64,000 bases of DNA from an uncultured Eubacterium sp. (lineage in GTDB: Bacteria > Bacillota > Clostridia > Lachnospirales > Lachnospiraceae): NCBI GenBank assembly GCA_910580075.1, contig CAJTVR010000007.1:21189-85188 (forward strand). The letters are read 5' to 3'. The position numbers and the translations under genes are program-made. The notes beneath the pieces were generated by a model. The model ran no database searches, was not told the origin of the DNA, and saw nothing but the letters and a program-made list of their open reading frames with translations. This document shows, in pieces, positions 1 through 8,770 of the stretch (positions are counted from its first letter, which is position 1; every line of letters starts with the position of its first letter).

Positions 1-150
1 CTTCATGCAGAAATATGCCGCAATGTCCTGTATTCGGGTGTCTGGACCAAATATGAGTACATTCGTCTGAAAAAACAGTCGCGGCAGTTAAAAGAAGAAA
101 AAAAGCGCAGACTGATTCGAAAAACAGACGCCAGCCGGGTGCAGCAGTAA
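1..150 (+). CDS. DUF5685 family protein, C-terminal end (partial)
   Basis: The window opens inside a plus-strand reading frame (frame 1) that ends at TAA 148-150. The visible 49 residues contain NVLYSGVWTKYE followed by a Lys/Arg-rich tail. From memory this resembles the C-terminus of DUF5685 proteins, which in Lachnospiraceae usually sit directly upstream of a J-domain gene, as here (65 bp gap). The function of the family is unknown. The start and most of the gene lie outside the window, so the assignment rests on a short tail plus synteny. Confidence 0.6.
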   Translation, partial: LHAEICRNVLYSGVWTKYEYIRLKKQSRQLKEEKKRRLIRKTDASRVQQ

Positions 151-215
151 ACACGGGCTGACTTGAAAAGGCGGATGGCAGGCAGTAAACTGAATAGAAA
201 GAAGAACAACCATTC

Positions 216-818
216 ATGGGAAATCCTTATGATGTGCTGGGTATCAGACCTGGTGCAACAGATGAAGAAATAAAAAAAGCATACCGGGCTTTAAGCCGCA
301 GATATCATCCGGATGCCAATGTGAATAATCCGGACAGAGACAGGGCCGAGGAGCGTTTTAAGGAAATTCAGCAGGCATATAACCAGATTATGCAGGAAAA
401 GCAGCAGGGAAGCAGTTTTTCGGGTTATGGTTCTGCAAGATACAGCGGTTTTGGAAGACAGTCCCAGGAGTCTCCTAAGATGCAGGCTGCGGCTAATTAT
501 CTGGCCAGCCGCTGCTATCAGGAAGCGGTGAATGTACTAAACAGCATCAGCGAGCGGGGCGCAAGGTGGTATTACTATAGCGCAGTTGCGAATGCGGGAC
601 TTGGTAATAATATGACCGCACGGGAATACGCTGAACAGGCAGTAAAGTTAGAGCCGAGCAATATTGAATACAGACATCTGATGCAGCAGCTGAATTTTGG
701 AGGCAGCTGGTACAGCAGTATGGGAACGAATTATGGAAGGCCGTATGAAAGTTTTAACCGTTTCTGTATGTCTATGGTTATGATGAATATGTGCTGTACA
801 TGCTGCTGCGGACTTTAG
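216..818 (+). CDS. J-domain (DnaJ-like) co-chaperone
   Basis: This 200-aa protein starts with a classical J domain (residues about 3-65) carrying the HPD tripeptide in YHPDANVNN, the motif that stimulates the ATPase of DnaK/Hsp70. The Gly/Phe-rich linker (GYGSARYSGFGRQ) and the zinc-finger and substrate-binding domains of true DnaJ are short or missing. Residues about 85-155 read like one or two TPR-like helical repeats (AANYLASRCYQEAVNVLNSI, YYYSAVANAGLGNNMTAREY). The C-terminus is unusual: MSMVMMNMCCTCCCGL, with five cysteines within six residues, suggesting lipid or metal attachment. It follows the DUF5685 gene closely and is probably co-transcribed. The client protein is unknown. Confidence 0.85.
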   Translation: MGNPYDVLGIRPGATDEEIKKAYRALSRRYHPDANVNNPDRDRAEERFKEIQQAYNQIMQEKQQGSSFSGYGSARYSGFGRQSQESPKMQAAANYLASRCYQEAVNVLNSISERGARWYYYSAVANAGLGNNMTAREYAEQAVKLEPSNIEYRHLMQQLNFGGSWYSSMGTNYGRPYESFNRFCMSMVMMNMCCTCCCGL

Positions 819-852
819 AGTGTGTTTAGATCTGTTTGTTATATATAATAAA

Positions 853-941
853 GGGCTGCCGCATTAAGAAAAATGATACAGGATATAGTTTGTTTTGATC
901 TATACGATATCCTGTATATGTTTTACTTAATGCGGCAGCTT
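853..941. repeat. MITE-like palindromic element copy 1, also acting as terminator
   Basis: An inverted repeat of about 35 bp arms surrounds a short loop: the left arm begins ggctgccgcattaagaaaa and the right arm ends acttaatgcggcagc. The arms continue inward through gatacaggatat and atatcctgtat. A T7 run follows the right arm. A second copy lies at 59361-59458 with the same arm sequence. Sitting between two convergent genes (J-domain gene and MATE gene), the hairpin probably serves as a bidirectional terminator. No transposase is present in the window. Confidence 0.8.
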
Positions 942-951
942 TTTTTGTGCT

Positions 952-2292
952 TCAGTATCTGTATTTTTTCTTGTTTGTTCTTAAAAAGACTGCCGCAGCG
1001 ATTACGGACAAAACTTCTGCTGCCACTACAGACATCCAGATCCCGTCCACATCCCAAAACAGCGGGAAAATCAGCACAGCAGCTGCCTGAAATACAAATG
1101 TCCTGAGGAACGAGATGGATGCAGATACCAGCCCGTTATTTAATGCCGTAAAAAATGACGAAGCAAAAATAGCAAATCCTGAAAATAAAAAGGAAAAGGA
1201 AAAAATCGTAAAACCCCGGATAGTCAGATTTAAAAGTCCTTCATCATAGCCAGTAAACAGAACGGAAAGCGGCCTGGCCAGGACATAGGAAGCAGCAAAC
1301 ATAGAGGCTGCAAAGATGCCTGTCAGCACAAGGCTTTTTCTCAGCATGCTTTTTAGTTCCTGATGATTCTGTGCGCCATAATGGTATCCGGTCACCGGAG
1401 CTGCGCCGACAGAATATCCGATAAATACCCCTTGAAATATCAGACTTACATACATCAGCACTCCGTATGCTGCAATACCGTCTTCTCCGGCATAGCGGAG
1501 CAGCTGTGCATTGTATAGCATGCTGACAACGGACATGGAAATATTGTTCATCAGTTCCGAAGAACCGTTGGCGCATGTTTTTAACAAGGCACTGCCGTCA
1601 AAATGTGTTCTGCCAAGACGCATGAGGCTGCTGTTTGGACGGGCAAAATATAAAAGCGGAAGAATGCCGCCTGCAAACTGGCTGGCCGCGGTTGCTGCCG
1701 CTGCGCCGGCCAGCCCCCATTGGAATCCGATGATAAACAGTGCATCAAGCGCAATATTCAAAATCCCTGCCGCTGCCGTTACAGTTAGCCCGAGTGCCGG
1801 TTTTCCAGCTGCAGCAAACAGGCACTGAAATTCATACTGCAGAATATAGGCAGGTATAGCGGCTGTGATAATCCGCCCGTAAAGAACACTGTATTCCAAA
1901 AGCCGGCCCTGGGCACCGAGTGCAGAAGCCAGAGGATGGATCAGCAGAAATCCCAAAACAGTCAGAACGATTCCAAAAACAATGGATGTATAAATAATAA
2001 GGGAAAACAGACTGTCCGCTTCGGCTTTTTTTCCTTCACCCATTGTTTTCGTGATCAGCGCACTGCCGCCCGTTCCAAACATAAATCCTACAGAGCCTAA
2101 AATCAATAGAAACGGCATAATAAAATTAACAGCAGTAAACTGCATTTTTCCCACAAAGTTAGAAACAAAAAATCCGTCTGCAATTCCGTAAACGGAAGTG
2201 AATACGAGCATTATAATAGATGGAAATGTGAAACGAAGCAGTTTTTTATAATCAAAATGGCCGGACAGGCGGATGGATTGTGAGTTTTTCAT
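952..2292 (-). CDS. MATE family efflux transporter
   Basis: This 446-aa integral membrane protein is hydrophobic throughout with about 12 predicted membrane segments, in the two-lobed arrangement of MATE antiporters. Typical features are the N-terminal FTFPSIIMLVFTSVYGIADG segment and GTGGSALITKTMGEGKKAEA, the conserved loop after helix 2. MATE proteins export drugs or cationic metabolites using sodium or proton gradients. The start at 2292 is preceded by GAGGTGA. It lies 145 bp downstream of a MarR-type regulator on the same strand, so the pair is probably one regulated efflux unit. A fold-back repeat copy (2327-2400) sits between them and could attenuate expression. The substrate cannot be read from sequence. 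Confidence 0.92.
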   Translation of the reverse strand: MKNSQSIRLSGHFDYKKLLRFTFPSIIMLVFTSVYGIADGFFVSNFVGKMQFTAVNFIMPFLLILGSVGFMFGTGGSALITKTMGEGKKAEADSLFSLIIYTSIVFGIVLTVLGFLLIHPLASALGAQGRLLEYSVLYGRIITAAIPAYILQYEFQCLFAAAGKPALGLTVTAAAGILNIALDALFIIGFQWGLAGAAAATAASQFAGGILPLLYFARPNSSLMRLGRTHFDGSALLKTCANGSSELMNNISMSVVSMLYNAQLLRYAGEDGIAAYGVLMYVSLIFQGVFIGYSVGAAPVTGYHYGAQNHQELKSMLRKSLVLTGIFAASMFAASYVLARPLSVLFTGYDEGLLNLTIRGFTIFSFSFLFSGFAIFASSFFTALNNGLVSASISFLRTFVFQAAAVLIFPLFWDVDGIWMSVVAAEVLSVIAAAVFLRTNKKKYRY

Positions 2293-2326
2293 TTATTGTC
2301 ACCTCTTTTTTAAATTTATAGATTAT

Positions 2327-2400
2327 CCGGACGCCGGGAAGAGAAACTTTTTCCTTTTTCTGTTCCGCTTACAAACAGTAAGATTTCGCCCGGCGTCCGG
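2327..2400. repeat. Fold-back dispersed repeat, core-deleted copy (R1)
   Basis: Starts ccggacgccggg and ends cccggcgtccgg, with the family arm gagaaactttttccttttt and the fragment acagtaagattt inside. It lacks the central core seen in the full copies at 23526, 31757 and 43641. It lies in the gap between the MarR and MATE genes, inside the presumed transcript, where it can fold into a hairpin. Confidence 0.85.
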
Positions 2401-2437
2401 GTAGCAGATATACGTTATCCATTACCGTTAAAAGCTT

Positions 2438-2878
2438 TTAAAAGAAACGGCATTTTTCCTGCAGGCAGCCTAGATACCGTTCAGTTAATTCCAGATATTT
2501 TGAAACATCTTCTTCAGGCCAGGATGCAAAAATTTCGTTTTCAGCCTGAATCATGCGTACTGCAGTCTGTTCTGCAAGATTTCTGCCTTTTGCAGTTAAG
2601 AGGACTTTTTTGATTTTAGATCCGGCTGATTCCAGATACAGAATGCCGTCGGATTCTAATTTGCGGATGGCAGAATTGACGGTCTGTTTGCTAAGACCGC
2701 AGCGGCGGCAGATTTCCTGTAAAAGACAGCCTTCCCCGATGTCGCAGACAGTGTATAAAATTTTCATGCTGCTGTCGGATAATCCGAGCTTTCGCGACAT
2801 TTCATGGTAGGCCGCATCAATTTCACCGACCAGATAGTTGCAGCGGTTCATTTCTTTTGAAACATATGTTTTCATCAT
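2438..2878 (-). CDS. MarR family transcriptional regulator
   Basis: A 146-aa protein with the MarR winged-helix fold: helices around LGLSDSSMKILYTVCDIG, recognition region CRRCGLSKQTVNSAIRKLES, then a wing (YLESAGSKIKKVLLTAKG). MarR proteins are dimeric repressors that release DNA when they bind small phenolic or other ligands. Two adjacent ATG codons are available (2878 and 2875); GGAGG lies just upstream. A palindrome TCGTACGA sits between promoter elements upstream, a likely autoregulatory operator. The gene is transcribed toward the MATE transporter, which it probably controls. Confidence 0.9.
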   Translation of the reverse strand: MMKTYVSKEMNRCNYLVGEIDAAYHEMSRKLGLSDSSMKILYTVCDIGEGCLLQEICRRCGLSKQTVNSAIRKLESDGILYLESAGSKIKKVLLTAKGRNLAEQTAVRMIQAENEIFASWPEEDVSKYLELTERYLGCLQEKCRFF

Positions 2879-2883
2879 GCACC

Positions 2884-2912
2884 TCCATAGTATGAAATCG
2901 TACGAATGTCAA
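2884..2912 (-). promoter_or_regulatory. Promoter with palindromic operator for the MarR-MATE unit
   Basis: On the minus strand TTGACA (plus 2907-2912) is followed after 17 bp by TATGGA (plus 2884-2889). The spacer contains the perfect palindrome atcgtacgaat-like TCGTACGA, typical for a MarR dimer site. The -10 box lies only about 5 bp from the first ATG, so the transcript may begin at or very near the start codon. Confidence 0.6.
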
Positions 2913-2984
2913 GCGTGCTGCAGATAGATTTTTGCTGATTTGTTATGAATTACCCGGATGCAGTGCAGTGACAGAATCTGATTC

Positions 2985-3013
2985 TTGCGAAATTTATTTG
3001 TGCATTGTATAAT
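2985..3013 (+). promoter_or_regulatory. Promoter placing transcription start at the ATG of the Rpn-like gene
   Basis: TTGCGA (2985-2990), a 17-bp spacer and a perfect TATAAT (3008-3013). The only good initiation codon, ATG 3020, begins 6 bp after the -10 box, and no Shine-Dalgarno sequence is visible. This suggests a leaderless mRNA, or a start further in. Confidence 0.6.
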
Positions 3014-3019
3014 TAAGAT

Positions 3020-4126
3020 ATGAAAAAAGATAAAAATAGAACAGTTTCTATCCGGGATATTCAGGATAGCCGGGATATCCCGGATGGAACGAAGGATAAA
3101 ACGGACGGTGTTCAGGATACAGCCGGAAATGACCGGCAGAACGGGGAAGCATTCAGTACGACTCTGTTTGACGATGTGTTCCGTACAGTAGTGGAGGAAT
3201 TTCCGGAACTTCTGGTAGCCCTTATCAACGAGGTGTTCGGAACGGACTATCCCCGGGATGTGAAAGTGGTCCAGCTGAGAAACGAGCATATGGAGCCGGG
3301 CGGAAAGATTATCACGGACTGTGCGCTTATGATAGAAGGCTGCTGCTATCATGCGGAATGCCAGAGCACGGGAGATAAAAACATGATCATCCGCATGGCA
3401 GCATATGATATGGCGATTGCGCTGGATGGCCCGTACAGGCAGGCCGCGGGCCGGGAGCAGGCCCGTTACCGTATCCGCTTTCCGAAGTCATGCGTAATGT
3501 ACATCCGTGATGACGGCAGCATCCCGCAGGAACTGGAGATGGATATTGAGTTTGCAGACGGTTTTGTATATCCGTATCGTGTGCCGGCCGTGAATGTGCA
3601 GAAGTATACAAAAGAAGAAATTTTTGAAAAACAGCTGATAGTTTTCCTGCCTTATTATGTGCTGCGGTATGAAAAGCAGATTAAAGAGATGGAAGGCCGG
3701 GAGAATCCGGATGCGGATCAGGCGGGGGGGGGCAGTGCTGGAGGACTTAAGGGATGTGTGCCTGCGCCTGCAGGAGGAGACGGATAAAAAAGACAGGGCG
3801 GTTCTGTATGCGGCTGTGAATGAAATGATTCAGACGGTAGTAAGATATACATTCCGAAGGACCGGAGAGAAGCTGAGGAAAGGAGCTGAGGATGCTGTGG
3901 GTGGAAAAGTGCTTGAACTGCAGACACTGAAAAATTTTGGGAAGGAAGGGAAGAAGGAAAGGAAGAAGGAAAAGCAGAAGGAGAAGCAAGAAAAGGAATG
4001 ACTGTTTACAGGAACTGCCGCAGCCGCGGAATGTCTGCGGAAGAGGCAGCTGCAATAGCTGATATTTCTGCACTGCTGGCACAGGAAGCGGAACAGCAGT
4101 GGCAGCAGGAAAAAATGGGAGAATAG
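3020..4126 (+). pseudogene. Rpn-family PD-(D/E)XK nuclease gene, frameshifted at a G9 tract and a purine tract
   Basis: The first frame (from ATG 3020) encodes an Rpn/YhgA-like nuclease-fold protein: FDDVFRTVVEEFPELLVALI, then the PD-(D/E)XK-like strand ITDCALMIEGCCYHAECQST (D...ExQ) and an alpha/beta core up to FLPYYVLRYEKQIKEME. After residue about 235 the frame runs out of family-like sequence at a run of nine G (3724-3732); the family-like sequence continues in the next frame (AVLEDLRDVCLRLQEETDKK to about 3940). After a GGAA-rich tract (about 3935-3998) family-like sequence resumes in the original frame (MSAEEAAAIADISALLAQEA) and stops at 4126. Rpn proteins promote recombination and are linked to transposition and phage defence. 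Deleting one G restores the first junction. Confidence 0.75.
3724..3732 (+). repeat. Poly-G tract (G9) at a frameshift
   Basis: Nine consecutive G at the point where the Rpn-like reading frame breaks. A length of eight would join the two frames. Such tracts are classic slipped-strand hotspots but are also a common place for homopolymer read errors. Confidence 0.9.
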
Positions 4127-4205
4127 AAGGCAGTTAGAAATAAAGCCAGTTCTGCATTTGAAAAAAGAAAATGTACAAATTGAGGATAAAAAGGAGAATG
4201 TATTT

Positions 4206-5837
4206 ATGAAACAAAAAAACAAACCTCTTGATTTTGGCTCATTTGACGTGATTACGATTAAAACGGCAGAAGAATCACATCAGCTGTCACGCAGCGGCAG
4301 CCAGGTCTGTGTATCAGATATCTGTGTGGAATGGGAAGACGACGGTACGGCAGCATCCATTTATCTGACTGCTGATACAAGTCCGGTAGAATGGCTGCGT
4401 TTCCGGTGGAATAAACCGCTTCCAGGACAGGCGAAAATTCTGGGAGATGCCTGGGAACGCGGATATGGAGACCTGGAATGGCGGGGCGTCAGCGCAAACC
4501 GGTTTATGCCGTGGTACTTTTTGGCAAGTACGGATAACAGACAGTTTGGATTTGGCGTCAGGACAAGGCCGTCTGCGATGTGTTACTGGCAGGCTGATAC
4601 AAGGGGGATTACGCTTGTTCTGGATGTACGGTGCGGCGGAGAGGGTGTGCTTTTGAATGGCAGGCGTCTGAAAGCGGCAGAAGCTGTAAGCATGGAAGAG
4701 GACGGGACGGATTCGTTTCGTTTTGCAAGGGAGTTCTGCCGGATGATGTGCCCGGACCCGGTTTTTCCGAAAATTCCGGTATATGGCAGCAATAACTGGT
4801 ACTATGCTTACGGGCAGAGCTGTGAAGAGGAGATACTCAGCGATACGGATTATGTGCTGGAGCTGACAAAGGGTGCTGCAAATCCGCCATTTATGGTAAT
4901 TGATGACTGCTGGCAGGAATATCACAGACTGGATGAATATAATGGCGGACCATGGAGATGCGGCAACAGCAGATTCCCGGATATGAAAGGACTCGCAGAA
5001 AAACTGGTTCAAAAAGGGGTGCATCCGGGTATCTGGGTGCGTCTGCTCCTGAACGAAGATGAAACCATTCCGGATGAATGGAGGATTTCTTACAACGGAT
5101 GCCTGGATCCATCCTGTCCGGATGCACTGCATTACATCAGGGAAGATGTCAGAAGAATCTGTGAATGGGGATATGAACTGATCAAACATGATTTTTCTAC
5201 GTTTGACTTATTTGGCCGCTGGGGATTTGAAATGAATCCGTTTGTGACGCATGGCGGCTGGCATTTTTATGACCGCAGCAAAACAAGTGCAGAAGTGGTA
5301 AAAATGCTGTATGAGGCAGTCTATGATGTGACAAAAGAATATGATGCCATTATTATCGGATGCAATACAATCGGGCATCTGGGCGCAGGACTGATGCATG
5401 CAAACCGGACAGGAGACGATACAAGCGGCAAAAACTGGGAGCGGACAAGGAGAATGGGAGTCAATACACTGGCTTTCCGGCTGCCGCAGCACAGGACTTT
5501 TTATGATGTGGACGCTGACTGTGTGGGAATCGCAGGAAATATTCCATGGAATTTAAACCGCCAGTGGGCTGATGTGATTGCAGAAAGCGGCACACCGCTG
5601 TTTGTATCCGCAAAACCGGGACTTTTAAATGAGACAGAAAAAGAAGAGCTTAGAAAGATACTGCTAAAGGCTTCTTCCCAGTCCTGCCATAAAATACCTG
5701 CAGACTGGAAAGAAACCGACTGTCCGGAAATCTGGGAGGATGAAAACGGACGGATAGAATATAACTGGTACGATGTATCCGGGTCTGAACTAAAGAGCAG
5801 TGACGGGCTGTTTCACATAACAATTCCGCTTCAGTAG
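4206..5837 (+). CDS. Alpha-galactosidase-like glycoside hydrolase (GH36/GH27 clan)
   Basis: A 543-aa cytoplasmic protein (no signal peptide) with an N-terminal beta-sandwich-like part (to about residue 190) and a TIM-barrel catalytic part. Barrel features: PFMVIDDCWQEY, then GNSRFPDMKGLAEKLVQKGV and HPGIWVRLL, a pattern of clan GH-D. YELIKHDFSTFDLFGRWGF places an Asp after Lys-His, where the nucleophile (KxD-like) sits in alpha-galactosidases. GDDTSGKNWERTRRMGVN and AGNIPWNLNRQW follow. I chose ATG 4206 because AAGGAG lies 9 bp upstream; an in-frame TTG at 4158 has no such site. The likely substrate is an alpha-galactoside, but the family assignment is by pattern only. No sugar transporter lies adjacent. 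Confidence 0.65.
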   Translation: MKQKNKPLDFGSFDVITIKTAEESHQLSRSGSQVCVSDICVEWEDDGTAASIYLTADTSPVEWLRFRWNKPLPGQAKILGDAWERGYGDLEWRGVSANRFMPWYFLASTDNRQFGFGVRTRPSAMCYWQADTRGITLVLDVRCGGEGVLLNGRRLKAAEAVSMEEDGTDSFRFAREFCRMMCPDPVFPKIPVYGSNNWYYAYGQSCEEEILSDTDYVLELTKGAANPPFMVIDDCWQEYHRLDEYNGGPWRCGNSRFPDMKGLAEKLVQKGVHPGIWVRLLLNEDETIPDEWRISYNGCLDPSCPDALHYIREDVRRICEWGYELIKHDFSTFDLFGRWGFEMNPFVTHGGWHFYDRSKTSAEVVKMLYEAVYDVTKEYDAIIIGCNTIGHLGAGLMHANRTGDDTSGKNWERTRRMGVNTLAFRLPQHRTFYDVDADCVGIAGNIPWNLNRQWADVIAESGTPLFVSAKPGLLNETEKEELRKILLKASSQSCHKIPADWKETDCPEIWEDENGRIEYNWYDVSGSELKSSDGLFHITIPLQ

Positions 5838-5857
5838 ACCGCCAGGCGGTGCCGGAT

Positions 5858-7171
5858 TCAGACATCTTTGGAACGGTTTAGGAGATAAACGGCACATAAA
5901 GCTGTCAGAATCTGGCTTGCCAGTATCCCGTACAGATAGGCCCGTATACCGTATACTGGTACAAAGAACCATATAAATGCAATCCGGATCAGGCATCCGC
6001 TCAGATTCAGCATAAGGGTGGCAGTCGGATGTCCGAGTCCGTGCAGGATACTGTTTAACGTTGTAGTAAGAAACATAAACGGGCAGATAAAACTGAGTGT
6101 GCGGACGTAAATTCCCGCAAGGGTGTTTGCAAACAAATACTGCCCGATCAAAGAATAAGTCAGAAGGAAAAAAAGGGTACTTGCAAATCCAAGAACCAGG
6201 CAGGATTCAATTGTGCGCCGGATGGTGCGGTGAATCAGCGCCTGGTTTTTTTGTGCTTTTGCCTGGGAAATGGACGGCAGCAGCATGACAGACACAGAAT
6301 TGGTCAGCACCGATGGAAACAGAATCATCGGCATTGCCATTCCGGTCAGGATTCCAAAAATACTCAGGGCATCTTCATTAGAGTAGCCATAAAATTTCAG
6401 GCAGACAGGAATCAGAATGGCTTCTGTGCTGTTAATAAAATTTATGAGTACCCGGTTTGCAGTAAGGGGCAGTGAAAATGAGAAAATCTGACGAAGGCAG
6501 ACCCCGAAATTTCTGCGGCATCTGCTAAAGCGCATGACAGTAAGCGAAAAAAGCGCTCCGGCCAGTTCTCCGAATACGATGCCCCATACAGCCATGGCAG
6601 CGGTTACTGTCCGTTCCTGGTTCTGGCAGATACGGTAGATCAGATACACGCATAAAACGCGGCAGACCTGCTCTAACAGCTGGGATACCGAAGGCACAAA
6701 AGTTTTCTGCAGGCCGTAATAATAGCCGTTGATACAGGAATGAATAGCGGCTAATGGCAGGGCAAGTGAAATAATGCGCAGAAGCATTCCGCATCGTGGT
6801 TCATCCAGTATTGTTACGGCAATGGTATCAGATCCGCTGTAAATGATGAATGCACATAAAACTGACAGGCTGACGGAAAGAACAAGCCCGGCATACAGGC
6901 AGACCTGGGGACACCGCCCGGCACCCTCAGCTTCTGCGGTATATTTGGAAACGGCAGTCTGAATTCCGGCAGCACAGAAAGCGATTCCCAGTGCAAAAAC
7001 TGGAAAAATAAGCTGATAAATCCCCAGTCCCTGTGCACCAATTGTATGGGAAAGGAATATTCTATAAAAGAAGCCGATGACCCGGCTGGCAAGTCCGGTA
7101 GCCGTAAGCAGCGCTGTGCCAAGCAGTACGGGATGGCTGGCATATTTTTTGAAATGAGATAAGTCTGGCAT
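5858..7171 (-). CDS. SpoVB-like polysaccharide/lipid flippase (MOP superfamily)
   Basis: A 437-aa multi-membrane protein with MVF/SpoVB-type features: LLTATGLASRVIGFFYRIFL at the N-terminus, GAQGLGIYQLIFPVF, AAGIQTAVSKYTAEAEGAG and LEQVCRVLCVYLIYRI, followed by paired helices up to the C-terminus. Such proteins flip lipid-linked sugars or spore-cortex precursors across the membrane; this one resembles the SpoVB group of Clostridia. An upstream in-frame extension to 7402 lacks membrane or family character; ATG 7171 has AGGGGA upstream and starts MPDLSHFKKYASHP. It is divergent from the cysteine desulfurase gene and convergent with the hydrolase gene. Confidence 0.82.
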   Translation of the reverse strand: MPDLSHFKKYASHPVLLGTALLTATGLASRVIGFFYRIFLSHTIGAQGLGIYQLIFPVFALGIAFCAAGIQTAVSKYTAEAEGAGRCPQVCLYAGLVLSVSLSVLCAFIIYSGSDTIAVTILDEPRCGMLLRIISLALPLAAIHSCINGYYYGLQKTFVPSVSQLLEQVCRVLCVYLIYRICQNQERTVTAAMAVWGIVFGELAGALFSLTVMRFSRCRRNFGVCLRQIFSFSLPLTANRVLINFINSTEAILIPVCLKFYGYSNEDALSIFGILTGMAMPMILFPSVLTNSVSVMLLPSISQAKAQKNQALIHRTIRRTIESCLVLGFASTLFFLLTYSLIGQYLFANTLAGIYVRTLSFICPFMFLTTTLNSILHGLGHPTATLMLNLSGCLIRIAFIWFFVPVYGIRAYLYGILASQILTALCAVYLLNRSKDV

Positions 7172-7261
7172 ATAGTTTCCCCTGCAGTCTGTTTGCGTTT
7201 TTAAAATATATGTGGCAGGAGGGAAATTATGTACATAAAAAGATAATAAGGAGGAATTTTT

Positions 7262-8416
7262 ATGATTTATCTGGATCATGCAGCTACAACACCGCTGGCA
7301 GAACAGGCAGCGGCAAGCATGCAGCCGTATTTTTCCAAAGATTATGCCAATGCATCTGCATTTTATGAATTTGGCGAAAAAAGCAGAGAAGCTGTAGAGC
7401 ATGCGCGAGGAATTATTGCCAGATCACTGCGGGCCAATCCGAAGGAAATTTATTTTACAGCTGGGGGCAGCGAATCTGACAACTGGGCGCTGAAAGGCAC
7501 GGCTGAGGCATATAAGCAGTACGGCAGGCATATTATTACGACACAGATTGAGCATCATGCAGTATTAAATACATGCCATTATCTGGAAAAACAGGGGTAT
7601 GAGGTAACATATCTGCCAGTAGACGCCCAGGGATTCGTACGTCTGCCAGAGCTGGAAAAAGCAATCAGACCGGATACGATTCTGATATCCGTTATGTTTG
7701 CGAATAATGAAATCGGAACAATGGAACCGATTGCGCAGATTGGGCGGATTGCCAGGCGGCATAGTATTATCTTCCATACAGATGCAGTACAGGCATATGC
7801 ACAGGTGCCGGTTGATGTGAATTTTTACCATATTGATCTGTTAAGCGCAAGCGGACATAAATTTTACGGGCCAAAAGGAACCGGATTTTTATATATCCGG
7901 GACGGCGTAAGAACAGCCTCTTTCATTCATGGAGGAGGGCAGGAGATGGGAAGACGTGCCGGTACAGAAAATGTGCCGGGCATTGCAGGCATTGGGGCGG
8001 CAGCAGAATTAGCAATGCGTAAGATGTCAGAACGCATATACCGTGAAACCAGGCTGCGGGATTATCTGATTCATGAAATAGCAAGCCGGATTCCAGGTGC
8101 CTGGCTCAACGGGGACCGCTATGCGAGGCTGCCGAATAATGTAAATTTCAGCTTTGAGGGAATTGAGGGAGAGACACTTCTGCTTTTGCTGGATGCAAAA
8201 GATATCTGTGCTTCAGCGGCATCAGCGTGCTCGACGGGATCTGCAGAACCGTCACATGTGCTTACAGCGATTGGCAGAGATGAGAAACTTGCTTTTGGAT
8301 CTCTGCGCATGACGCTGGGAGAGGCTACGACAGCAGAAGATGTCCGCACAGCAGCAGATGCAGTGGCAGAGAGCGTAAAACTGCTGCGGGAAGTGGCGGA
8401 GTATGAGCAGCAGTAA
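7262..8416 (+). CDS. Cysteine desulfurase (NifS/IscS family)
   Basis: A 384-aa class-V aminotransferase-fold enzyme that takes sulfur from L-cysteine with pyridoxal phosphate. Visible: N-terminal MIYLDHAATTPL, TAGGSESDNWALKG, the His-Asp PLP contacts (IIFHTDAVQAY), and the Schiff-base lysine in LSASGHKFYGPKG (about residue 200). The catalytic loop carries cysteine in SAASACSTGSAEPSHVL. GRRAGTENVPGI is also typical. A strong aaggagg lies 6 bp before the ATG. No iscU/sufU or thiI partner is adjacent, so it could serve iron-sulfur cluster assembly or tRNA thiolation. The gene immediately downstream is metH, beyond a tandem-repeat gap. Confidence 0.95.
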   Translation: MIYLDHAATTPLAEQAAASMQPYFSKDYANASAFYEFGEKSREAVEHARGIIARSLRANPKEIYFTAGGSESDNWALKGTAEAYKQYGRHIITTQIEHHAVLNTCHYLEKQGYEVTYLPVDAQGFVRLPELEKAIRPDTILISVMFANNEIGTMEPIAQIGRIARRHSIIFHTDAVQAYAQVPVDVNFYHIDLLSASGHKFYGPKGTGFLYIRDGVRTASFIHGGGQEMGRRAGTENVPGIAGIGAAAELAMRKMSERIYRETRLRDYLIHEIASRIPGAWLNGDRYARLPNNVNFSFEGIEGETLLLLLDAKDICASAASACSTGSAEPSHVLTAIGRDEKLAFGSLRMTLGEATTAEDVRTAADAVAESVKLLREVAEYEQQ

Positions 8417-8484
8417 GAGAGGAGCAGCAGCTTATCCCTCTGGCATTTTTGCAGCCAGTGCCTCATGTATCATACAAAAGGCTG

Positions 8485-8770
8485 GGCAAGAGAAAAAAGA
8501 CAGGTCAATCAGTACCAGCAGTTAAGATCAAATGAAGAAGAGGGTATGAGAAAAAAGACAGGCCAGTCAGCATCAGCAGAATTAAGGTCATTTGAAGAGC
8601 CAGGCAAGAGAAAAAAGACAGATCAATCAGCATCAGCAGAATTAAGATCATATGAAGAGCCACTGCAAGAGAAAAAAGACAGGCCAGTCAGCATCAGCAG
8701 AATTAAGATCATTCGAAAAATCCGCCGCAAGAGAAAAAAAGACTGGTCAATTCGCATCAGCAATATTATA
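8485..8770 (+). repeat. Tandem repeat array, 58-62 bp units, upstream of metH
   Basis: About four and a half copies of a purine-rich unit: gagaaaaaagacaggccagt, then cagcatcagcagaattaaga, then tcatatgaagagcc. Unit starts lie at 8490, 8548, 8608, 8669 and 8731, so the period drifts (58, 60, 61, 62). Because the period is not a multiple of three throughout, the repeats do not conserve a reading frame, although one frame happens to stay open into metH. Probably non-coding leader DNA. Confidence 0.9.

Noticed and set aside
5858..7402. Longer start of the flippase at 7402
   Set aside because: The extra 77 residues overlap the divergent gene start, are Cys/His-rich and not membrane-like; ATG 7171 has a ribosome site.
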